Origin: Mycobacterium asiaticum
Lineage (GTDB): Bacteria; Actinomycetota; Actinomycetes; Mycobacteriales; Mycobacteriaceae
Direction of reading: 5' to 3'
NCBI RefSeq assembly: GCF_001668675.1
Contig: NZ_LZKQ01000045.1
Location: 1 to 64,000 of the forward strand
Length of the DNA: 64,000 nucleotides
In this document: one piece after another, positions 57,129 to 64,000 of the stretch
Position numbering within the stretch: position 1 is the stretch's first letter
Layout of the letters: each line of letters starts with the position of its first letter
Position numbers and translations under genes: made by a program
The notes under the pieces: generated by a model
Told to the model about the DNA's origin: nothing
The model's database searches: none
What the model saw: only the letters and a program-made list of their open reading frames with translations

Positions 57129-57464
57129 ATGACCGCCGTTACAAGCAATTATCAACGGCCACATGAGTTTTCGCTGACACCGTGGCCCAACATCGACCGG
57201 GCCGACCGCAAGCACCCGAACGCCGACCATCGCCAGGCGGCGTACTTCGTCACCATGCTCACTGCGCACCTCCGTCGGATAGATCGCCGGATCGTCAGAT
57301 GTCGCGCCGCTATCCATTCCGCCGAGGTGGCCGGTGACATCGAAAACATCCATGGATTTCGCGGCTTGCTCGAAGACGAGCAGCAGGAGCGCGAGGCTGT
57401 CGAAGTCTGGCTGGGCAACCTCCGGCGGCGCTTTTGCTCGCCCGGCGGCGGCGAGCTGCCCTGA
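57129..57464 (+). CDS. Small hypothetical protein, helical
   Basis: A 111-residue protein that I do not recognise. It has a charged, mostly helical centre (FVTMLTAHLRRIDRRIVRCR ... NIHGFRGLLEDEQQEREAVE) which could form a short coiled coil, no TM helix and no signal peptide. The frame, the spacing to a TANNNT box and codon use like its neighbours support a real gene. In H37Rv the PE16 gene stands in this interval. Function unknown. Confidence 0.55.
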   Translation: MTAVTSNYQRPHEFSLTPWPNIDRADRKHPNADHRQAAYFVTMLTAHLRRIDRRIVRCRAAIHSAEVAGDIENIHGFRGLLEDEQQEREAVEVWLGNLRRRFCSPGGGELP

Positions 57465-57672
57465 GCCCTCTGCGGGCGCGGATCTCGGGCAACCACCCGT
57501 TGAGCCGGTGGGCCGTCTGCAGGGCATCTGAGGGGTAGCCTGCAGGCGATTCCGCCGGTAACGGGCTGGGAAATGGTCCGCGTCCGTACGAGTACGGCTG
57601 GGCTGCCGCGGGTATTGCCACGCCGGATAGATTTGGACTCGCCGAAGTTTCCGAACAAGAAGCGAGGTCGCC

Positions 57673-59427
57673 ATGGGATTCATGTCACCGGACCTTCCTG
57701 ATGTCGACCGTGACAGCTGGCCGACGCTGCCTCGGGCGACCCGATTGCAGGTGGTGACCCGGCATTGGGCGGAGAACGGATTCGGCACGCCGTACGCGGT
57801 CTACCTGCTCTACCTGCTCAAGATCGTCCTCTACGTGGCGGTCCCCGCGGCCATCATTTCGCTGACGCCCGGGTTGGGCGGGCTGGGCCGGATCGGCGAG
57901 TGGTGGACGCAGCCGATCGTGTATCAGAAGGCCATCATCTTCACTCTGCTGTTCGAAGTCCTGGGGCTGGGCTGTGGCTCGGGTCCGCTCACCGGGCGGT
58001 TCATGCCGCCGATCGGCGGTGCCTTGTACTGGTTGCGCCCGAAGACAATTCGGCTTCCGCCGTGGCCCGGCAAGGTTCCGTTCACCAGTGGCGACTCCCG
58101 CAGCGTCGTCGACGTCGTGCTGTACGCGGTCGTCTTGCTCGGCGCGGTGTGGGCGCTGCTGGCTCCTGGCGACGGGCCGGTGACCGGCGCCGGTGACGTC
58201 GGATTGCTCAACCCGCTCCTGGTCGTCCCGACGATCGTCGCGCTGGCGCTGCTGGGATTACGCGACAAGACCGTCTTTTTGGCCGCCCGCGGCGAGCACT
58301 ACTGGCTCAAGCTGTTCGTGTTCTTCTTCCCGTTCGCCGACCAGGTCGCGGCCTTCAAGCTCATCATGCTGCTGCTGTGGTGGGGTGCCGCGACCTCCAA
58401 ACTCAATCACCATTTCCCTTACGTCGTGTCGGTGATGACGAGCAACAACGCCCTGCTGCGCAGCAGGCTGTTCAATCCGGTCAAACGCCGGATGTACCGC
58501 GACCACGTCAACGACCTGCGGCCGACCATCATCCCTAAGCTGATGGCCCACGTCGGCGGTACCACAGCGGAATTCATCGTGCCGACGGTGCTGGTGTTCA
58601 TCGCCGGAGACCAGCCCTGGCGGTGGTTCCTCATCGGGTTCATGGTGGTCTTCCACCTCAACATCCTGTCCAACCTCCCGATGGGAGTTCCGTTGGAGTG
58701 GAACGTTTTCTTCATCTTCTCGCTGTTCTATCTGTTCGGCCATTACGGCTCCATCCGGGCCATCGACCTGAAATCGCCGCTGTTGCTGGCCTTGGTGCTT
58801 ATCTCGGCGACCGTCGCGGTGGTGGGCAACTTCTTCCCCGAGAAGATCTCGTTCCTGCCGAGCATGCGGTACTACGCCGGCAACTGGGCCACCAGTGTGT
58901 GGTGCTTCCGCGAGGGCGCCGAGGACAAGATCGAGGCCAACGTCGTGAAAAGCTCTGCGCTGGTGGTCAATCAGTTGGCCAAGCTCTACGACGATGCGAC
59001 CGCCGAGATCATGGCCGACAAGACTGCCGCGTTCCGGGCCATGCACACACACGGACGCGCGCTCAACGGCTTGCTGCCCCGCGCGATCGACGACGAGTCC
59101 GCCTACAAGATCCGGGAGGGAGAAATCGTGGCCGGCCCGCTGGTCGGCTGGAACTTCGGCGAGGGCCACCTGCACAACGAACAGCTGCTGGAAGCGGTCC
59201 AGCGGCGGTGCAACTTCGCCGAGGGTGAGGTTCGCGTGATCGTCCTGGAAGGCCAGCCGATCCATATTCAGAAGCAGTGGTACCGGATTTTGGACGCCAA
59301 GACCGGATTGATCGAGTCCGGCTATGTCGAGGTGGCCGACATGCTCAGTCGCCAACCTTGGCCGGAGCCCGGTGATGAGTTCCCGGTGCACATCACCACC
59401 GAGCCCGTCGTGCACGGCACCTCATGA
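57673..59427 (+). CDS. DUF3556 multi-pass membrane protein (Rv1431-like)
   Basis: A 584-residue protein with about ten predicted TM segments in residues 30-420 and a soluble C-terminal domain of about 160 residues. It contains Trp/Phe-rich membrane stretches (LFVFFFPFADQVAAFKLIMLLLWWG) and an HFPYVVSVMTSNN motif. The family is mostly actinobacterial and of unknown function. ATG 57673 has GAGG upstream; ATG 57682 is possible. It is followed at once by a FAD oxidoreductase with which it probably works. Confidence 0.88.
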   Translation: MGFMSPDLPDVDRDSWPTLPRATRLQVVTRHWAENGFGTPYAVYLLYLLKIVLYVAVPAAIISLTPGLGGLGRIGEWWTQPIVYQKAIIFTLLFEVLGLGCGSGPLTGRFMPPIGGALYWLRPKTIRLPPWPGKVPFTSGDSRSVVDVVLYAVVLLGAVWALLAPGDGPVTGAGDVGLLNPLLVVPTIVALALLGLRDKTVFLAARGEHYWLKLFVFFFPFADQVAAFKLIMLLLWWGAATSKLNHHFPYVVSVMTSNNALLRSRLFNPVKRRMYRDHVNDLRPTIIPKLMAHVGGTTAEFIVPTVLVFIAGDQPWRWFLIGFMVVFHLNILSNLPMGVPLEWNVFFIFSLFYLFGHYGSIRAIDLKSPLLLALVLISATVAVVGNFFPEKISFLPSMRYYAGNWATSVWCFREGAEDKIEANVVKSSALVVNQLAKLYDDATAEIMADKTAAFRAMHTHGRALNGLLPRAIDDESAYKIREGEIVAGPLVGWNFGEGHLHNEQLLEAVQRRCNFAEGEVRVIVLEGQPIHIQKQWYRILDAKTGLIESGYVEVADMLSRQPWPEPGDEFPVHITTEPVVHGTS

Positions 59428-59440
59428 CCACCTCATGACC
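59419..59440 (+). repeat. 11-bp tandem duplication at the gene junction
   Basis: ACCTCATGACC is repeated exactly at 59419-59429 and 59430-59440. The first copy holds the stop of the DUF3556 gene within ATGA; the second holds the start of the next gene. ATG 59424 to TGA 59436-59438 forms a 4-codon relay ORF overlapping the true ATG 59435. Confidence 0.75.
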
Positions 59441-60856
59441 AGGGCCGTTGTCGTCGGCGCCGGGCCCAACGGTCTGGCCGCGGCGATCCACCTGGCCCGG
59501 CAGGGCATCGAGGTCCAGGTGCTGGAAGCCCAAGATGCGATCGGCGGCGGAGCGCGCTCGGGTGAACTGACGGTGCCCGGGGTCATCCACGACCATTGCT
59601 CGGCATTTCATCCGCTCGGTGTCGGCTCCCCGTTCTGGAAAGAGGTCGACCTCACGAGCTACGGCCTCACCTGGAAGTGGCCTGAAGCCGACTGCGCACA
59701 CCCGCTGGACGACGGTAGCGCCGGCATGCTCTACCAGTCCGTCGTCAAGACCGCCAAGGGGCTGGGCGCCGACCGCCGTCGGTGGCGGGCCGCCCTGGGC
59801 GGTTTGGCATCCGGGTTCGACGACCTTGTCGAGGACCTGCTGCGCCCGGTGATCAACATTCCGCGTCATCCGCTGCGCCTGGCCCTGTTCGGTCCGCGCG
59901 CGGTGCTACCGGCCACCGCGGTGGCGGGATGGTTCCGCACCGAGCAGGCGCGGGCCCTGTACGGCGGCGCCGCGGCGCATGCCTATACCCGGCTGGACCG
60001 GCCGCTGACGGCATCGCTCGGGTTGATGGTTCTGGCCAGCGGTCATCGCTACGGCTGGCCGGTCGCCGAGGGCGGCTCCGGATCCATCACCCGGGCTCTG
60101 GGCGCGGCCCTGGACGCCGCCGGTGGACGCGTGAGCACCGGTGTGACGGTGCGCAGCCGCCGCGACATCCCGACCGCCGACATCGTCATGCTCGACCTCA
60201 GCCCCGTCCAGGTGCTGGACCTCTACGGCGACGCGATGCCCACCCGCATCAGACGGTCGTATCGCCGCTATCGCGAAGGGTCGTCGGCGTTCAAGGTGGA
60301 TTTCGCGATCGAAGGCGACATCCCGTGGACGAACCCGGACTGCGGGCGCGCCGGCACGGTCCATTTGGGCGGCAGCTTCGACGAGATCGCCGACACCGAG
60401 CGGCGGCGGGCGGCGGGCACGATGGTGGAGCGGCCGTTTGTCCTGCTCGGTCAGCAGTACCTGGCCGACCGCTCGCGATCGGCGGGCAATATCAACCCGA
60501 TCTGGGCATACGCGCATGTGCCGTTCCGCTACACCGGCGATGCCACCGCCGCCGTCGTCGACCAGATCGAGCGGTTCGCTCCCGGGTTCCGCGACCGCGT
60601 CGTCGCCACCGTCAGCACCGGGACCGCCGATCTGCAATCACGCAACCCCAGCTACATCGGTGGTGACATCATCGGCGGGGCCAACGACCGCCTGCAGATC
60701 CTGTTCCGGCCTCGCATTGCCCTCGACCCGTACGCCATCGGCGTTCCGGGCGTCTACCTGTGCTCACAGTCCGCGCCCCCAGGAGCCGGAATCCATGGAC
60801 TGTGCGGGTATCACGCCGCCGAATCCGCGTTGCGGTGGCTTCAACATCGGCGCTGA
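59435..60856 (+). CDS. Phytoene-dehydrogenase-like FAD oxidoreductase (Rv1432-like)
   Basis: A 473-residue CrtI-family flavoprotein. N-terminal VVVGAGPNGLAAAIHLARQG and the GGGARSGELTVPGVIHD block bind FAD; the C-terminal GVYLCSQSAPPGAGIHGLCGYHAA closes the FAD site. The family desaturates or isomerises polyenes and similar lipids; no carotenoid genes are nearby, so the substrate is unknown. The start at 59435 gives the H37Rv length as I recall it. Confidence 0.9.
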   Translation: MTRAVVVGAGPNGLAAAIHLARQGIEVQVLEAQDAIGGGARSGELTVPGVIHDHCSAFHPLGVGSPFWKEVDLTSYGLTWKWPEADCAHPLDDGSAGMLYQSVVKTAKGLGADRRRWRAALGGLASGFDDLVEDLLRPVINIPRHPLRLALFGPRAVLPATAVAGWFRTEQARALYGGAAAHAYTRLDRPLTASLGLMVLASGHRYGWPVAEGGSGSITRALGAALDAAGGRVSTGVTVRSRRDIPTADIVMLDLSPVQVLDLYGDAMPTRIRRSYRRYREGSSAFKVDFAIEGDIPWTNPDCGRAGTVHLGGSFDEIADTERRRAAGTMVERPFVLLGQQYLADRSRSAGNINPIWAYAHVPFRYTGDATAAVVDQIERFAPGFRDRVVATVSTGTADLQSRNPSYIGGDIIGGANDRLQILFRPRIALDPYAIGVPGVYLCSQSAPPGAGIHGLCGYHAAESALRWLQHRR

Positions 60857-61280
60857 AGCCCGCGCCGGCTCGCCGGAGCCGAAATGTGACGAACCCTTCA
60901 CCGAATTGCGTACCCGCGCTTGCACTTCACCCCGCGAACCACCTCTAGCATCAGTATTACAACCGTGTCAGTTAACCCAGGAGGTTCGGGCCCGCCGCCT
61001 TGCGCACCGTCGCCCGCGCTTAATGTAGCGGCCGCTCAATTCCGCGGAATGGAGGAATTGAGGCGCCCCGGCTTGCCCGCTTTATCCGATTTAAGCGCGG
61101 CATATCTCTGCGTATTCAAGTAGTGTGTGAACCGTCGTCATCGGGCGCCGGGATAAGTCGGCATGCATGGTAATCGGCAAGCAATTGCCAGCCCCGGCTG
61201 CAGACGAAATAATAGTGCTTCAGCCCTGTTTGAACAGGCGCATTTCTGCCATTTCGCCGCCAGGCATGACGGAGACGACA
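60857..61280. other. Intergenic stretch, no gene recognised
   Basis: 424 bases where H37Rv has Rv1433 and Rv1434. Short frames exist (for example 60920-61123) but show no domain, Shine-Dalgarno or family character. Base composition drops around 61015-61150. Confidence 0.5.
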
Positions 61281-61320
61281 AAGCGGGTTCCCGGGCCGGG
61301 CCGGCCGCGGGAACCCGCTT
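61281..61320 (-). terminator. Terminator hairpin of the Gly/Pro/Val-rich protein gene
   Basis: Perfect 12-bp stem, AAGCGGGTTCCC (61281-61292) with GGGAACCCGCTT (61309-61320), 12 bases beyond the stop of the leftward gene; on the minus strand a short T run (CTTTGTCG) follows. Confidence 0.7.
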
Positions 61321-61332
61321 CGGGAGTCGGTC

Positions 61333-62136
61333 TCAGCCGGTAGGTCCCGCCGGACCAGCCGGAGTGGGCTGCCCGGGCACCGGGCCACCGGTGGGGGCGG
61401 GTTGGGTCGGGACACCTTTTCCGGTCCCCGACATATCGGTGATCGGGGCGCTCACCGGCAGCGGGACGCCGTCGGCTCCAAGCGCGATCAGCGGGCCGGC
61501 AACCGGGACGGGGGCGCCCACCGGCACCGGGGCGCCGACCGGGACGGGCGCGCCGACCGGGACCGGAGCCCCGACCGGAACCGGAGCGCCGACGGGAACG
61601 GGAGCCCCAACGGGAACCGGTGCGCCGATGGGGACAGGCGCGCCGACGGGGACCGGTGCGCCGATCGGGACGGGGGCTCCCACCGGCACCGGAACGGCCG
61701 CTGGCCCCGGCACCACTACCGGGACCCCGGCCATGTCGGTGATCGCAGCGCTGGCCGGGCCGCACGCTTCGGCGGTCGCGGCTCCGCCCGCCGGAGTGCC
61801 GGCGCCGCCCGGTCCACCCGCGGGTGTGCCCGCGCCGCCCGCTCCGCCGCCGCCTCCGCCGCCTCCCGCCGGTCCGCCGGCTCCCGCCGGCCCGCCGGCG
61901 CCTCCGCCGTACGCGCAGCACACGGTGTGGGTGCCCGCGGCACCCGCGCCGGCCGCAGCGGCGGGACCGCCGGCCGCGGGGGCGCCCCCAAGTTCACCCG
62001 ACATGCCCTGGATGCATGCGTGGCCACCCGTGATCAGCGGGACCGCCGCTGCCTCCGGGCTCATCGAGATGGCGGCCCCGCACAACCCAGCGCTCGCGGC
62101 AATTACCTTGATGTTGAATCGATCAAAGATCGCCAT
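61333..62136 (-). CDS. Secreted Gly/Pro/Val-rich repeat protein (Rv1435c-like)
   Basis: A 267-residue exported protein. Signal peptide about residues 1-31 (cleavage near PEAAA). The mature part has a short Cys-containing region (HACIQGMSG; TVCCAYGG), a Gly/Ala/Pro tract (about 48-121), the sequence ITDMAG (132-137), ten perfect-length VP[VI]GAP hexapeptides (150-209), ITDMSG (232-237) and a Pro/Thr tail. ATG 62136 is chosen over GTG 62145. From memory Rv1435c is much shorter, so the repeats have grown here. Possible role: cell-wall or adhesive surface protein, unproven. Confidence 0.85.
   Translation of the reverse strand: MAIFDRFNIKVIAASAGLCGAAISMSPEAAAVPLITGGHACIQGMSGELGGAPAAGGPAAAAGAGAAGTHTVCCAYGGGAGGPAGAGGPAGGGGGGGGAGGAGTPAGGPGGAGTPAGGAATAEACGPASAAITDMAGVPVVVPGPAAVPVPVGAPVPIGAPVPVGAPVPIGAPVPVGAPVPVGAPVPVGAPVPVGAPVPVGAPVPVGAPVPVAGPLIALGADGVPLPVSAPITDMSGTGKGVPTQPAPTGGPVPGQPTPAGPAGPTG
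61510..61689 (-). repeat. Ten 18-bp units coding VP[VI]GAP
   Basis: Ten consecutive 18-bp units inside the secreted protein gene; eight encode VPVGAP and two VPIGAP, followed by a degenerate VPVAGP. Third positions differ between units, so the array is older than the MIRU array or under protein-level selection. Confidence 0.9.
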
Positions 62137-63584
<1,448 letters not shown>

Positions 63585-63586
63585 CC

Positions 63587-64000
63587 GTGGGCGTCCCGAC
63601 TCTGAAAGACCTTCTTGCCGAAGGTGTTTCCGGACGTGGCGTGCTGGTTCGTTCCGATCTCAACGTCCCGCTCGACGATGACGGCAACATCACCGACCCG
63701 GGCCGGATCACGGCGTCCGTGCCGACGCTGAAGGCGCTGCTCGACGCCGACGCCAAGGTCGTCGTCACCGCGCACCTCGGCCGGCCCAAGGACGGCCCGG
63801 ACCCGAAATACTCGTTGGCCCCGGTCGCCGCCGCACTGGGTGAGCAACTCGGCCGGCACGTGCAGTTGGCCGGTGATGTTGTCGGCACCGACGCGCTGGC
63901 CCGGGCCGAGGGTTTGACCGACGGTGACATCCTGTTGCTGGAGAACATCCGCTTCGACAAGCGCGAAACCAGCAAGGACGATGGCGAGCGCCTCGCGCTG
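63587..64000 (+). CDS. pgk: Phosphoglycerate kinase, 3' end outside the window
   Basis: The first 138 codons of pgk. N-terminal [39 protein letters not shown] and [13 protein letters not shown] are the 3-phosphoglycerate-binding segments. GTG start two bases after gap. The frame is open to the window edge. Confidence 0.96.
   Translation, partial: MGVPTLKDLLAEGVSGRGVLVRSDLNVPLDDDGNITDPGRITASVPTLKALLDADAKVVVTAHLGRPKDGPDPKYSLAPVAAALGEQLGRHVQLAGDVVGTDALARAEGLTDGDILLLENIRFDKRETSKDDGERLAL

Noticed and set aside
60920-61123. 67-codon plus-strand frame after the CrtI-like gene
   Set aside because: No Shine-Dalgarno, no domain, and an irregular composition; treated as intergenic.
61220-61921. Long minus-strand Arg/Gly-rich frame in the repeat protein gene
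   Set aside because: Alternative frame of the 18-bp repeats; the chosen frame has a signal peptide and ribosome-binding site.

Overview
The window is high-GC mycobacterial chromosome. Its gene order follows, from memory, the M. tuberculosis H37Rv block from about Rv1367c to Rv1437, but several H37Rv genes are absent (PE15/PPE20, PE16, cyp132, vapBC10, Rv1413/1414, Rv1419, Rv1424c, Rv1433/1434) and others are present that H37Rv does not have here. This points to a slow-growing non-tuberculous Mycobacterium. The sequence alone does not fix the species.

Layout. (1) 1-9.8 kb: an amidase cut by the window edge, a membrane NHL beta-propeller protein, a flavin monooxygenase/serine hydrolase pair, then the lipid cluster lprF - cytochrome b5/desaturase - pks18 - sulfotransferase. 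(2) 9.9-19.7 kb: a secreted CBM2-like protein, then the complete pyrimidine operon pyrR-pyrB-pyrC-(Rv1382-like)-carA-carB-pyrF. It has a PyrR-type RNA site in the leader and a six-unit MIRU repeat array in front of carA. (3) 20-24 kb: mihF, gmk, rpoZ, coaBC, metK, closed by a long two-way hairpin. (4) 24.1-29.5 kb: a variable segment with a PNPOx-fold protein, AlkB alkane hydroxylase, a Tat-exported cholesterol-oxidase-like GMC enzyme, a Baeyer-Villiger-type monooxygenase and the tail of a dead PE_PGRS gene. (5) 29.5-45.5 kb: lipH/lipI esterases, a YhhN membrane protein, degenerate PriA, a MarR regulator with a methyltransferase, fmt-rsmB-rpe-ribD, the lprG-P55 lipid exporter pair, ribC-ribA2-ribH, a PH-like protein and a lipoprotein stump. 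(6) 45.5-50.4 kb: uvrC-rapZ-yvcK-whiA. (7) 50.5-62.1 kb: lipid-metabolism genes (WS/DGAT-like, lipO, fadD12, an acyltransferase), a PucR-type regulator, a small unknown protein, a DUF3556 membrane protein, a CrtI-like oxidoreductase and a Gly/Pro/Val repeat secreted protein. (8) 62.5 kb to the end: gap and the start of pgk.

Two themes run through the window. First, many genes start 6-7 bases after a TANNNT -10 box (fmt, ribC, uvrC, lipH, lipI, lprG, the Rv1425-like gene, a small unknown gene), which predicts leaderless mRNAs. Second, at several operon junctions where two genes do not overlap directly, the gap is filled exactly by tiny ORFs whose starts and stops overlap the neighbours (ATGA, GTGA or TAGTG). 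These 'stop-start relays' occur at pyrC/Rv1382, Rv1382/carA (inside the MIRU array), carA/carB, ribA2/ribH and Rv1431/Rv1432-like. They would let ribosomes pass from gene to gene across inserted DNA. No tRNA, rRNA, CRISPR, insertion sequence or prophage was seen.
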